Of a stretch of 64,000 nucleotides of DNA, positions 1-8,504 are shown in pieces. The translations under genes and the position numbers were made by a program. The stretch is taken from positions 1,550,001 through 1,614,000 of the forward strand of contig NZ_CP147846.1 of assembly GCF_037327425.1 (NCBI RefSeq). Reading direction: 5' to 3'. Within the stretch, counting starts at the first letter, position 1, and each line of letters opens with the position of its first letter. The notes under the pieces are model-generated. The model saw only the letters and a program-made list of their open reading frames with translations, did not search any database and had not been told where the DNA came from. The DNA is from Rhodococcus sovatensis. GTDB taxonomy: Bacteria > Actinomycetota > Actinomycetes > Mycobacteriales > Mycobacteriaceae.

Positions 1-1000
1 CCGTTCCGTGAAACACGACGGCGGAGGGTGACACGGTTCCGTATCCACGTCGTCGACCGCGAGTCGACACACCCGCACCGTCGAGCAAGGCGTCGACGAC
101 CGGTAGATCCGGAGTCAGGACAACCGCGTCGCACAGGTGGTCGACACCAACGTTCGTACGTACTGCAGTTGCTCTCCCTCCCTCGACCCGAATGTCGGAC
201 ACGGATGCACCGGTGATCACAGTCCCACCGTTGCGGGTCACAGCATCGGCCATCGCTGCAGCAATGGAAGCCATGCCACCTTCCGGGAAGTACACCCCGA
301 GCGAGGTATCCATGTGGGCGATCGCCCCATAGACGGCAAGTGCCTTGGCGGGGGCCATACCTGCGTAGAGCGCTTGAAACGTGAAGACGCGGCGCAACCG
401 CTCGTCCTTCAAGAACGTCTCCACTCGTGGACCGAGTCGGCCGAAACCACCGAGCCGGGTGAGGGTGAGAGTGTCGCGCAAAGCAGCAGGCGAAGAGACG
501 AGGTCGAGTGGAGAGTCGAAGTTGGAATCGATGTAGCGATCGAACTCCGCATCGAAGATCGATGCCAGCCACTGCCGAAGCGATCGATATCCCTCTGCTT
601 CTTCAGCGCCACACTTCTTTGCGACTTCCTCGGCCATCGCGTCGGGGTCGGAATAGACGTCGATGGAGGTGCCGTCGGCGTAACGCGTGTGGTAACTCGG
701 CGACAGCGCACTCAGCGAGATCTTCGGCGAGACCGTATCGAAGGACTCTCCGACGGCGGCGAGAGCCGATTCGATCAGATTGGGCATCGTGAGAACGCTT
801 GCACCGTTGTCGATCTCGTAGAGGACGGAACCTTCGTCGTCGGGCACGGGATACACCCCGACTCGTCCGCCGACTGTGTCCTCCCGCTCGAGGACGGTGA
901 CTTTTCTGCCCGCCCCGATGAGGTGCAGGGCAGCCGAGAGCCCTGCGAGGCCCGCCCCTACCACCACGATGGAGTCGGTCTGTCCGCTGAGGGAGCGCAC
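1..1000 (-). CDS. crtI: Phytoene desaturase (CrtI family), C-terminus outside the window
   Basis: About 333 N-terminal codons are visible; the gene runs off the left edge. CrtI enzymes introduce double bonds into phytoene to make lycopene-type carotenoids, with FAD as cofactor, at the membrane. The N-terminus carries the FAD-binding Rossmann motif VVVGAGLAGLSAALHL at about residues 12-27, followed by a LERED-type acidic end of the second strand. The chosen start is GTG at 1000-998 with an AAAGG Shine-Dalgarno just upstream. It lies 34 bp after the stop of the GGPP synthase on the same strand, so precursor synthesis and desaturation are probably co-transcribed. A phytoene synthase might be expected further downstream, but that lies outside the window. 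The family is clear; the exact desaturation product is inferred. Confidence 0.88.
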   Translation of the reverse strand, partial: MRSLSGQTDSIVVVGAGLAGLSAALHLIGAGRKVTVLEREDTVGGRVGVYPVPDDEGSVLYEIDNGASVLTMPNLIESALAAVGESFDTVSPKISLSALSPSYHTRYADGTSIDVYSDPDAMAEEVAKKCGAEEAEGYRSLRQWLASIFDAEFDRYIDSNFDSPLDLVSSPAALRDTLTLTRLGGFGRLGPRVETFLKDERLRRVFTFQALYAGMAPAKALAVYGAIAHMDTSLGVYFPEGGMASIAAAMADAVTRNGGTVITGASVSDIRVEGGRATAVRTNVGVDHLCDAVVLTPDLPVVDALLDGAGVSTRGRRRGYGTVSPSAVVFHGT

Positions 1001-1034
1001 GTCGGCCTTTCGTCGTTTCGAGCCGGTCAAAGTG

Positions 1035-2177
1035 TCAGTACGTTCGCTGAGTTGCGGCGATTGCCATGTGGCGCAGCTGACTCGCTGCCTGCGGTTCCAC
1101 GTCACCGGCTTCCAGCGTCGCCATCGCCCGGTCGGTCAGGTGCGAGATGCGCTGCTCCACATCGTCGACGGCTCCCACCTCGGTCAGGGCCGCCCGTACC
1201 CGGCCGATTCCGTCCTCGTCGAGGTCCGCGTCGCCGAGGCTTGTCCGCAACAGCGTCGCGGATCGAGGATCGGCCTCGTCCGCACGGGACATCCCCGTCG
1301 CCATCAGGACGGTCCGCTTACCCTCACGGATGTCGTCACCGGATGGCTTTCCGGTGACCGTAGGGTCGCCGAACACTCCGAGCAGATCGTCTCGAAGCTG
1401 GAATGCGAGACCGATGTCCGTGCCGAACGAGCGGTATGCGGAGATGAGCTCGGGGGATGCGTCGGCAAGGACTGCGCCGAGGTGTAGCGGGCGCTCCACT
1501 GTGTATGCGGCGGTCTTGTAGCGGTTCACCCTCATCGCAGCGTCCACCGACTCGTCCAGACCGGCCTCCGCCTCGATGTCGAGCAGCTGACCACCGAGTA
1601 CCTCGGTTCGCATCGCCGACCACACAGGTGAGACCCGCGCGGCTGCATCGGAGTCGATCCCGGACTCACGCAGCATGTCGTCGGCCCAGCACAAGGCGAG
1701 ATCGCCCAGCAAAATCGCAGCGGATTCGCCGAAGCGGGCGGAGGAGCCGGACCACCCTGCATTACGATGGCGGTCGGCGAAGCCGATGTGGATGGTTGGA
1801 AACCCGCGCCGGGTGATCGAGGCATCGATGATGTCGTCGTGAATCAGCGCGCACGCCTGAACCAGTTCGAGTGCCGAGCACGCACGGATCACTGGAACCG
1901 CCTGATCGCTCGCGGGGTCACCGCCTGCACCGAGCCACGCGGTCCAGGCGAAGGCAGGTCGGATGCGTTTGCCGCCGCGGAGGACGAATTCGGTCAGCTC
2001 CTCGACTGCTGACGCGTAGCCACCACCCACCACAGCAACATGTTCGCTTCTGGATTCGAAGAACTCGTTCAGTGCCGACTCGACGAGTTCTCGCGGTGTC
2101 GATGTGCCACCCGCGACAGCGGTGAGGAGTCGGACGCGTTGGTCAGTGGATTGAGCCGTGGTCAGTTTCCCGGACAG
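1035..2177 (-). CDS. crtE: Polyprenyl / geranylgeranyl diphosphate synthase
   Basis: Trans-prenyltransferase that condenses IPP onto allylic diphosphates, here most likely making GGPP for the carotenoid genes downstream. The first Asp-rich motif is DDIID (residues about 114-118 of 380) and the second is DDLLG (about 263-267). The GGKRIRP motif precedes them. The reading frame is open and family-like well upstream of the first ATG/GTG/TTG-class start (GTG at 2033). The stretch PRELVESALNEFFES before VGGGY resembles the usual N-terminus, but it contains no ATG, GTG or TTG. A CTG at 2177-2175 sits 5 nt after GGAGG (2187-2183), so I place the start there. Product length is then 380 aa, normal for actinobacterial homologues. 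The alternative start is GTG 2033 (332 aa). The symbol idsA would also fit. Confidence 0.85.
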   Translation of the reverse strand: MSGKLTTAQSTDQRVRLLTAVAGGTSTPRELVESALNEFFESRSEHVAVVGGGYASAVEELTEFVLRGGKRIRPAFAWTAWLGAGGDPASDQAVPVIRACSALELVQACALIHDDIIDASITRRGFPTIHIGFADRHRNAGWSGSSARFGESAAILLGDLALCWADDMLRESGIDSDAAARVSPVWSAMRTEVLGGQLLDIEAEAGLDESVDAAMRVNRYKTAAYTVERPLHLGAVLADASPELISAYRSFGTDIGLAFQLRDDLLGVFGDPTVTGKPSGDDIREGKRTVLMATGMSRADEADPRSATLLRTSLGDADLDEDGIGRVRAALTEVGAVDDVEQRISHLTDRAMATLEAGDVEPQAASQLRHMAIAATQRTY

Positions 2178-2286
2178 GAGATCCTCCAGTCGATCCGAAA
2201 GTGCGAGATGCAGTTCAACTTTAGCGTCCGGCGCCGCACGGCACCGTCGGTGCCGGGCCCTCGTCGCCGGTGTCTGCAGGGGAACC

Positions 2287-2301
2287 TATGATGAGTCGGT
2301 G
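2287..2301 (+). promoter_or_regulatory. -10 box of a probably leaderless metF promoter
   Basis: TATGAT at 2287-2292 is close to the SigA -10 consensus. It lies 7 nt before the GTG at 2299, the distance expected between a -10 box and the transcription start. There is no Shine-Dalgarno in front of that GTG. Transcription therefore probably begins at or next to the start codon. No good -35 hexamer is visible. Confidence 0.5.
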
Positions 2302-3267
2302 ACATTCGATGCCGTCAGGGGGCGGTCGAGCGACGGGTGGGAGACTCGAACTCCCTCCATAGTCGACCGTCTACGCACTGACGCGTCGGCGCCGATTCCT
2401 TTTTCGGTGGAGTTCTCACCCCCTCGAGACGAAGCCGCAGAGGCCAGACTGTGGCGAGCGGTGCGCGAGTTCGAGCAGATGCGGCCCGCGTTCGTGTCCA
2501 TGACCTACGGCGCCGGTGGGTCGACGCGCGACCGAACAGTTCGCGTCACCGGACAGATCGCAGAAGAAACGACTCTGCTGCCTGTCGCCCACCTCACCGC
2601 GGTGTCGCACAGTGTCGACGAGCTCCGGTCGATGGTCGGCGCATATGCGGACCGCGGCATCTCCAACATTCTGGTCCTTCGCGGCGACCCACCGGGTGAT
2701 CCCCTCGGACACTGGGAGAAGCACCCGCACGGTGTGGAGTACGCGGAGGAGCTGGTCAGTCTCGTCCGAGACCTGGGCGACTTCCATGTCGGCGTTGCGT
2801 CGTTCCCCGAGGGGCACTATCGGGCGGTCGATCTCGACCAGGACACGCGAGTGCTGGTGGACAAGCTTCGCGCTGGCGCCGAGTACTCGATCACGCAGAT
2901 GTTCTTCGATGTCGACGACTACCTGCGCCTCCGCGATCGAGTGGTGGCGTGCGATCCGGAGCAGGGCGCGAAGCCCATCATTCCGGAGATCATGCCGATC
3001 ACATCGCTGCGTACCGTCCGTCGTGCACTCGCACTGTCCGGTTCCGCACTGCCCAAGTCGCTCGACGACCGGTTCACTGCGGCAGCAGGGACCGGGGCGG
3101 AGGAAGACCGAGCAGCGGTGCGCGAAGTCGGCATCGCCCTGGCGACCGAAATGGGCGAGCGTCTCATCGCCGAGGGTGCTCCGGCGCTGCACTTCATCAC
3201 GTTGAACTTCGCGCGGGCCACTCGTGAGGTTCTGACCAATCTCGGTCTCTGCGCAGCGAGGGTCTGA
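2299..3267 (+). CDS. metF: 5,10-methylenetetrahydrofolate reductase
   Basis: Reduces methylene-THF to methyl-THF for methionine synthesis, in the cytoplasm, with FAD. The 322-aa product shows the family's landmarks in order: FSVEFSPPR (about residues 40-48, with the catalytic Glu), SMTYGAGGS, the LRGDPP loop, ASFPEGH and ITQMFFD. The C-terminus ends in FITLN followed by an NLGL segment. The start is taken as GTG 2299; the frame is open further upstream (to about 2158), but that part lacks family-like sequence and the -10 box argues for 2299. The gene is divergent from the GGPP synthase, an arrangement also known in mycobacteria (metF-like gene beside idsA2). It converges on the glycosyltransferase with 13 bp between stops. 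Confidence 0.9.
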   Translation: MTFDAVRGRSSDGWETRTPSIVDRLRTDASAPIPFSVEFSPPRDEAAEARLWRAVREFEQMRPAFVSMTYGAGGSTRDRTVRVTGQIAEETTLLPVAHLTAVSHSVDELRSMVGAYADRGISNILVLRGDPPGDPLGHWEKHPHGVEYAEELVSLVRDLGDFHVGVASFPEGHYRAVDLDQDTRVLVDKLRAGAEYSITQMFFDVDDYLRLRDRVVACDPEQGAKPIIPEIMPITSLRTVRRALALSGSALPKSLDDRFTAAAGTGAEEDRAAVREVGIALATEMGERLIAEGAPALHFITLNFARATREVLTNLGLCAARV

Positions 3268-3280
3268 GCGCCCCTCGTGG

Positions 3281-4462
3281 TCAAGCGGGCCCGTGTCGAG
3301 GCCTCGGCAGGGGCCGGCCCTTCCAGCTGGTCGATCCGTTTCGGTGTCGTCGCACCGAGTTCACGGTGAGCGCTGCATAGATCGCGGCCGAGATCGGATG
3401 CGCACTCGAGGTGATCGTAGTCCGCAGCAGCGAGACCTCGGTACCTGATTCCGCGCGGGCGGACACCACCCGCGAGAGGACCGCGGCGAGGTAGCCGCCG
3501 ATTCCCCACACTCTTGTCGCCCCCGATCCGAATACGGCAGCCACCGGAGGGGCGAGATATGCCACCGAGACTGCGCCGAGGACCGCGGCAGTTCCTGCCG
3601 GCCCACCGTACGCACTCCACAGCCAGCGCGAGTATCCGTCGCGCACAGCCGACCAGCCGTCGTACATGCGGCAACGAACGAATCCGCCGCCGGAGACCAG
3701 CACGGTGCGCTTCCCGGATCGGCGCAGTGCGCGTGCGATGTCGAGGTCCTCGGTGGGACTGTTCGCGACGGAGTCGTGGCCGCCGATCGAGCGGTAGTCC
3801 GCCGCGTCGAACATCAAGAATTGACCGCAGGACACCACCATCGACGGCATCGATGACGCGTTGGCCGCGCGCACGGGGAGCGTCGACATCCAGGAAAAGC
3901 TCAGCAACGGTTGCACGAGTGCTTCGGCGAGGGTTCCGGTCTCCTGTCTCGGCCACGGGCTGACGAGAGATGCTCGGCTGGAACGCAATTCCGCTACGGA
4001 AGCTGCAACTGCAGCCGGATCGAGTCGGACATCGGCGTCCACGAACGCTATGCAGTCGGCGGATTCGGCGACCGCGAGATCGGCGAGCTTGCGACATGCG
4101 GCCGCTTTGCCGGTCCACCCGGCAGGGGGTTCGGATACGGAACGGACGAGAAGGAACCGTGGGTCCGCTCCGATCACGGAGGCGGCGGCATCGAACGTGC
4201 CGTCGGTCGATCCGTCGTCGAGAACGATGACGCGCAGTGTGCGGCACTGGACTTGGTCACGTAGGTCGCGGAGCAGGTTGGGTAGTCTCGGGGCTTCGTT
4301 CCTGGCCGGTATGCAGACGACGACGGAGGCATCGACTTCTCCCTCGGGGCGGCTCAGCGCGCGGAGTGTGCGGGCATTGACCACGGTCGTCGCCGCGGAC
4401 AAGCCGGACAGGACGGCACCGGCAACGACTGCTCGCCGCGCGAGCACCGAGACATCGATCAC
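3281..4462 (-). CDS. Family 2 glycosyltransferase, probably carotenoid-modifying
   Basis: GT-A fold glycosyltransferase of 393 aa. The N-terminus has one hydrophobic segment, then VVCIPARNEA, the VLDDGSTDGT nucleotide-sugar motif, FVDADVRLDP (DxD-type metal site) and TEDLDIARAL (catalytic-base region). The C-terminal third contains further hydrophobic segments, so it is an integral membrane enzyme using sugar nucleotides on the cytoplasmic face. The start is GTG 4462, which overlaps the stop of the lipoprotein gene in a GTGA. It is the last gene of a four-gene run with CrtO-like and CruF-like genes, so a role like CruG (glycosylating a hydroxylated carotenoid) is likely. The substrate is inferred from context only. 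Confidence 0.8.
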   Translation of the reverse strand: MIDVSVLARRAVVAGAVLSGLSAATTVVNARTLRALSRPEGEVDASVVVCIPARNEAPRLPNLLRDLRDQVQCRTLRVIVLDDGSTDGTFDAAASVIGADPRFLLVRSVSEPPAGWTGKAAACRKLADLAVAESADCIAFVDADVRLDPAAVAASVAELRSSRASLVSPWPRQETGTLAEALVQPLLSFSWMSTLPVRAANASSMPSMVVSCGQFLMFDAADYRSIGGHDSVANSPTEDLDIARALRRSGKRTVLVSGGGFVRCRMYDGWSAVRDGYSRWLWSAYGGPAGTAAVLGAVSVAYLAPPVAAVFGSGATRVWGIGGYLAAVLSRVVSARAESGTEVSLLRTTITSSAHPISAAIYAALTVNSVRRHRNGSTSWKGRPLPRPRHGPA

Positions 4463-5190
4463 GCAGAAGTGTCGCGGCTCGGAACTGTTTCCGAGGTCGC
4501 CGAATCCCGGCGTCGGACGGGAGGATTGCGCGTCACCCAGGCCATCGCGCCGACGATCGCGGCAACGCCGATGGTGACACCTCCTACGATTCCCGCCCAA
4601 CCCGCGAAGCTGCGTGTGTTCGGATCCGGGTAGTTGACCTCTGCACGCATCGAGGTCACTTCACCGGCGGGGAGCTTCCAAGTGATGATGTTGTCGCCGT
4701 CGCGAGTGCCGTTCGTCGTTCCGATACGAGCGGGAAAGGCAATGGTGAACTGCACGTCGGTGCCCTGGACCGGAACGGACTGCAAGTCCGCCTTACCGTC
4801 GAGAGTCACCGTGTCTCCGGACCGCTGCAGCACCAGCTGGTAGCTGCCGATCGCCTGCTCGGACATCGAACCGAGGGTCTGCACGTCACCGAAGGACAGG
4901 TCGCTGAACCGTGCCTCGCTACCGACGTACCCATCCTGTCGGTACTCGCTGATACGAATCTTGTTCGCCAGCGACGACGGAGCCGACAACTGGGGCCCAG
5001 TGTCGGAATCCGATGTAGGAATGGTCGCCGCGACAATCTGACCCGAGACCCGATCGTCGGCCGAGACGCCCATCGACACCTGCGCCCGGAGGCAACCGGT
5101 CAGCAACGGCGCGATGAACAGTGCCAGCGCGAACGCGGACAGTAGTCGGCGACGGTTACGGGATCTACCTTCACGGGATGTCGACTGCAC
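4459..5190 (-). CDS. LppM-like lipoprotein (DUF3153)
   Basis: A 243-aa exported protein with an Arg-rich N-region, a hydrophobic core and a lipobox ending LLTGC, so it is acylated at that Cys. The middle is a beta-rich domain and a single transmembrane helix lies near the C-terminus (GIVGGVTIGVAAIVGAM), followed by a short charged tail. This architecture matches mycobacterial LppM, a surface lipoprotein. The gene lies between the CruF-like and glycosyltransferase genes and is translationally coupled to the latter. The start is GTG 5190; another GTG at 5229 is possible and neither has a strong Shine-Dalgarno. Its role in a carotenoid operon is unknown. Confidence 0.75.
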   Translation of the reverse strand: MQSTSREGRSRNRRRLLSAFALALFIAPLLTGCLRAQVSMGVSADDRVSGQIVAATIPTSDSDTGPQLSAPSSLANKIRISEYRQDGYVGSEARFSDLSFGDVQTLGSMSEQAIGSYQLVLQRSGDTVTLDGKADLQSVPVQGTDVQFTIAFPARIGTTNGTRDGDNIITWKLPAGEVTSMRAEVNYPDPNTRSFAGWAGIVGGVTIGVAAIVGAMAWVTRNPPVRRRDSATSETVPSRDTSA

Positions 5191-5237
5191 AGCGACATCG
5201 TGCCAGACGAGCGACGACTTCGACGTCACGGAGGTGC

Positions 5238-6077
5238 TCAGAGCGCAGGCGTGGCCGGGCTCGATCTCCGTTCGACGATCCACGCCCACAGCAGCGGGAC
5301 ACCGACGACGCCCATGACGACGAACCCGTACACGGCAGAGAACCGCAGCTCGGGTCCGGTAAGTAGAACGGCATGCGCGAGCGCGGATCCGAGCCAGGTC
5401 CACACGAAGAGAACGATGGGCACGGTGTCGGACTCTTTGGGCTGCGTCCGGCGCGTCGGACGGAGCGGAGCTGCAGTGTCGCGCTCGCTGACGGACTCCA
5501 GGATTGCGGCCATCAGAAGAGCAACCAGGAACCATCCGAGGTAGTTACTGATCGGAATCGACGGCAGGCCGGGAAGTCCGGCGATCGGCGACGTCCACGT
5601 CCACTGCCCGTCGGTCACCATCTGGGTGTCGAGGTACAGGTCCCAACCGACCATGCCGATCGCAGTGAAGATCACCCGGTGGATCGCAGTCTTCGTCGGC
5701 GATGCGCCTGTTCTCTTCAACACGTAGGTCACTGCACACCAGACCGGGTAGAAACCGGCAGTCCATGCCAGCGGAACCACGGCGGGTACTCCGACGATTC
5801 CAGGCCCGAGGCGGTCGGTGGCGTAGTAATAGCTCCCAAACGGGAAGCCTGTTGCCGTTCCGATCATTTCCGCTGCCAGACCGATGCCAGCAGTGACGAG
5901 AAACATGGCAGCCGCCCACTTCGGGCCGCGCGCAACCGCGGCATGCGTGATCGCTGCCGCGGCCAGGAAGCCGACGACGGCGACAGTGACCGAATCGCGG
6001 GCCGACCCCGACACAAGCGGGTAGACGATCTGCGCGCCGATCGCACATCCGGCGAGGGCTACGACAACCTTGTTCAT
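5238..6077 (-). CDS. cruF: CruF-like carotenoid 1',2'-hydratase (DUF422 family)
   Basis: A 279-aa polytopic membrane protein with about seven hydrophobic segments. It contains signature stretches of the CruF family such as GFPFGSYYY, VPLAWTAGFYP, GWDLYLDTQM and SNYLGWFLVA. CruF enzymes add water across the terminal double bond of acyclic carotenoid ends, giving the tertiary hydroxyl that is then glycosylated. The start ATG 6077 overlaps the stop of the upstream oxidase (ATGA), indicating translational coupling. The glycosyltransferase two genes downstream fits the next step. The family assignment is firm; the reaction is taken from characterised homologues. Confidence 0.82.
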   Translation of the reverse strand: MNKVVVALAGCAIGAQIVYPLVSGSARDSVTVAVVGFLAAAAITHAAVARGPKWAAAMFLVTAGIGLAAEMIGTATGFPFGSYYYATDRLGPGIVGVPAVVPLAWTAGFYPVWCAVTYVLKRTGASPTKTAIHRVIFTAIGMVGWDLYLDTQMVTDGQWTWTSPIAGLPGLPSIPISNYLGWFLVALLMAAILESVSERDTAAPLRPTRRTQPKESDTVPIVLFVWTWLGSALAHAVLLTGPELRFSAVYGFVVMGVVGVPLLWAWIVERRSSPATPAL

Positions 6078-7678
6078 CGGACGCGTTCGCCGAGCCATCG
6101 ACGGACACGGCCTGCGCGGCTGTCCGCAATAGCGATTCTTGCTGCGCTGCGTCCACTCGCGGCCGAGACGCCGCCACCTGGGTGAGTCGATGCGCCGGTG
6201 AGATACAGGCCGCGAGCACCAGGGACCCGGTGCTGCGCCAGCTGCGGGATCGGGCGCCACATCATCATCTGATCCAACGACATCTCGACGTGCATGATGT
6301 TGCCTCCGATCATCCCCAGTTCGCGTTCGATATCGGCGGGGGACTGGACGTGGCGGTGCAGTATCGAGTCGCGAAAGCCGGGAGCGTGCGACTCCAGCTG
6401 GTCGACGACTCGGTCGGCCTCGGTTTCGGCGAGGTCGCGTGGATGCACCCCGCTCTCGGAGGTGCGCCATCGCCTTCCTCCCGACAATGTATGCGGGTGC
6501 CATTGCGACCATAGCGAAATCTGATGCTCGCCTTCCGGGGCAACGCTGGGTTCGATTGCGGTGAAGGACATTCCGAGAACCGCCGGTTGTGGGGGCAACT
6601 CGCCGGCGAGAGCGCTGCCGTGGGCGAGCCGCAACTGGGCACGGTCACGGACGAGAAGTTGCAGGCCGGAGGTCGCAGACTCGGCACCCGGGTACCGGGG
6701 GAGTGCTGAGGTTGCGAGCCGTACAGCCATCCCGAGTCCCGGGCCGACGCGGATTCCACGACGCCATGATTCGATCTGTCTTCGATCGTGACCACCGGCC
6801 GCCAGGAGGTCCAACGTGGTCAGAATGTGACATCCCGCGACGATCATCTTGCTACGAACCATGCGTCCCGATCGGGTTCGCGTAGTCCAGTGGCCAGAGG
6901 AGGGCGTCAACGATTCGACGCCGTCGTCGACCGTGACCTGGCCGCCGTCCGACTGCAGCTTCGATACGAGCGCCTCGACCAGTGCGCCGCTGCCACCGAC
7001 CGCGCGTGCTGGCGGGACAGTGTGCATCAGGGCGGCGAACCCGACCATCGGAGCTGTACCCGGCTCGGACATCGGTGGACCTGATTGCGCACCGAACCAC
7101 GCCAGCGCGGCCTTGAGTCGTTCGGACGAGAACGCCTCGTCGAGCAGGGCGTCGCCGGTTGTCAGGAATTCGCGGGACAAGGCACTGCCGCCGGACGGGG
7201 CGTCGAGTCCCCAGAACGAGCGAAGTAGATTCCCGCCTGTCGGTGGCGCCGAGAATGCTCGCATCGTCCGCGCGCTACGTGGTCCCCATTTGTCGACGAA
7301 TCGGCGGTAAGCGCGAGCATCGGCACCGCCGCACGCGCGCGCCACGGATTCGCACGTGGCGTCGAGGTCTCGGTGAAAGACGATGGCGGGCTCATCCGTT
7401 CCCGGTGCACCCGGCGCGAATGCCCACGGGTCGCATTCGATGTACCGCAACCCGTGGTCGGAGAGTCCTAATTCTTCGATGACCCCGGTATGTCGAACCA
7501 TGATGTGCGCCGAGGAACCCCTGTCGACGCGATGGCCGGGAAAACGCTCGACCGAGGAGACTCCGCCGCCCATGATCGAATCCTTCTCGAGGACCTCGAC
7601 GGACAATCCTGCAGCGGCGAGGTAGCAGGCTGAGGTCAGGGCGTTGTGGCCGGAGCCAACAACCACAACGTCGATCAC
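6074..7678 (-). CDS. crtO: CrtO-like carotenoid oxidase/ketolase (CrtI-type FAD enzyme)
   Basis: A 534-aa FAD enzyme of the phytoene-desaturase superfamily. The N-terminal dinucleotide fold is DVVVVGSGHNALTSACYLA, then EVLEKD and GGGVSSVE. The C-terminal FAD motif reads YLTGASTHPGGGVS, which is the form seen in CrtO-type ketolases. The length matches the Rhodococcus CrtO ketolase. It begins the run crtO-cruF-lppM-glycosyltransferase, and its stop overlaps the CruF start. Whether it adds a keto group or acts as another desaturase/oxidase cannot be settled from sequence. The first codon lies 42 bp downstream of the GNAT gene stop. Confidence 0.8.
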   Translation of the reverse strand: MIDVVVVGSGHNALTSACYLAAAGLSVEVLEKDSIMGGGVSSVERFPGHRVDRGSSAHIMVRHTGVIEELGLSDHGLRYIECDPWAFAPGAPGTDEPAIVFHRDLDATCESVARACGGADARAYRRFVDKWGPRSARTMRAFSAPPTGGNLLRSFWGLDAPSGGSALSREFLTTGDALLDEAFSSERLKAALAWFGAQSGPPMSEPGTAPMVGFAALMHTVPPARAVGGSGALVEALVSKLQSDGGQVTVDDGVESLTPSSGHWTTRTRSGRMVRSKMIVAGCHILTTLDLLAAGGHDRRQIESWRRGIRVGPGLGMAVRLATSALPRYPGAESATSGLQLLVRDRAQLRLAHGSALAGELPPQPAVLGMSFTAIEPSVAPEGEHQISLWSQWHPHTLSGGRRWRTSESGVHPRDLAETEADRVVDQLESHAPGFRDSILHRHVQSPADIERELGMIGGNIMHVEMSLDQMMMWRPIPQLAQHRVPGARGLYLTGASTHPGGGVSAASGRSAARIAIADSRAGRVRRWLGERVR

Positions 7679-7720
7679 CGCTCCAGGCTATAGGTCACTG
7701 CCGAACAACGAGGTGGAGGC

Positions 7721-8314
7721 TCATTCGAACGGCAATGCGCGAGCGAGGACGGCGAACGGCCGCCGATCTCCGGCGAATGTGAAATTTCGTAGAACGTCCT
7801 CGAAACCAAGTCTGCGGTACAGGCGCCAGGCGCGATTGTTCTCGCCCTCGACCTCGGGTGTGGACAGCAGCACGCTGCGTTCGGGCCGGTCGGAGAGCAG
7901 ACGGCGGGTCAATGCGTCGCCGAGTCCGTGTCCCTGAGCGCTCGGAGACACATGTAGCTCGGTCAGCTCGAAGTAGTCGGCGAGGATGAAGTCGGCGTGC
8001 TCAGCACTTGCTCCCGACCTCAGCAAGCCGTCTCGGACTTGTTGATGCCACCACTGATGGCGCGCTCCTCGGTACCCGTATGCGACGGCCACGAGCGGTG
8101 ACTCCTCGGTGGGGAGGATGGCGCCGACGCCCCGCCACCCGGGTCGCAGCACGTGTTCGGACCACATCGGCGCACGGTGGTATTCGGTGCCCTGTGGGTA
8201 TCCCATCGCGTCGACATAGATCGCCAGCGCCTCGGGGAGTCGTCGGCGGATCTCCTGGGCGGACAGATCGACCAGGTACGGGGTCGTTTCCGCATCGGTA
8301 GCGACTGTTCTCAA
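7721..8314 (-). CDS. GNAT-family N-acetyltransferase
   Basis: About 197 aa with the GNAT fold. The acetyl-CoA loop is in the segment SAQGHGLGDALTRRLL, preceded by a LTELHVSP strand and followed by EGENNRAWRLYRRLGF, the typical C-terminal motif B. The substrate is not evident. The start is uncertain: TTG 8314 lies directly behind an AAGGAAAGG run, and no ATG or GTG is available close to the conserved N-terminus. It lies upstream of, and may be co-transcribed with, the crtO operon, and is divergent from the HEPN gene across about 190 bp. Confidence 0.72.
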   Translation of the reverse strand: MRTVATDAETTPYLVDLSAQEIRRRLPEALAIYVDAMGYPQGTEYHRAPMWSEHVLRPGWRGVGAILPTEESPLVAVAYGYRGARHQWWHQQVRDGLLRSGASAEHADFILADYFELTELHVSPSAQGHGLGDALTRRLLSDRPERSVLLSTPEVEGENNRAWRLYRRLGFEDVLRNFTFAGDRRPFAVLARALPFE

Positions 8315-8504
8315 CCTTTCCTTGACTACTTGTCGGTGTGCACAGCTATATTGAATATGTCGAACGGATGTTCGATGTCGGTGATCCGGCGATGAACCCG
8401 AGGGAAGCGGGGCTCGCCGGATTCCGACCATAGATCGTCGTCGACGTCCGGACGTGTCGGATCTAGCAGTACCGAACGGCGACTCCAACGGGAGGTGTTC
8501 GAGT

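Noticed and set aside
137..1357. A long plus-strand open frame (about 406 codons) across the crtI and GGPP synthase genes
   Set aside because: It is antisense to two genes with clear motifs, and its translation is Arg/Pro-rich without any recognisable domain, as expected in high-GC DNA.
2034..2176. A frameshift or sequencing error to explain the missing start of the GGPP synthase
   Set aside because: The frame stays open and family-like without any shift; a CTG with a good Shine-Dalgarno explains the start more simply.
2919..4247. Minus-strand open frame of about 442 codons opposite metF and out of frame with the glycosyltransferase
   Set aside because: It is a shadow of two well-supported genes with Arg-rich low-complexity product.
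8320..8360. A shared divergent promoter between the GNAT and HEPN genes (TTGACT and TATATT)
   Set aside because: The spacer is 19 bp and the distance to the HEPN start is about 150 bp; too weak to list as a feature.
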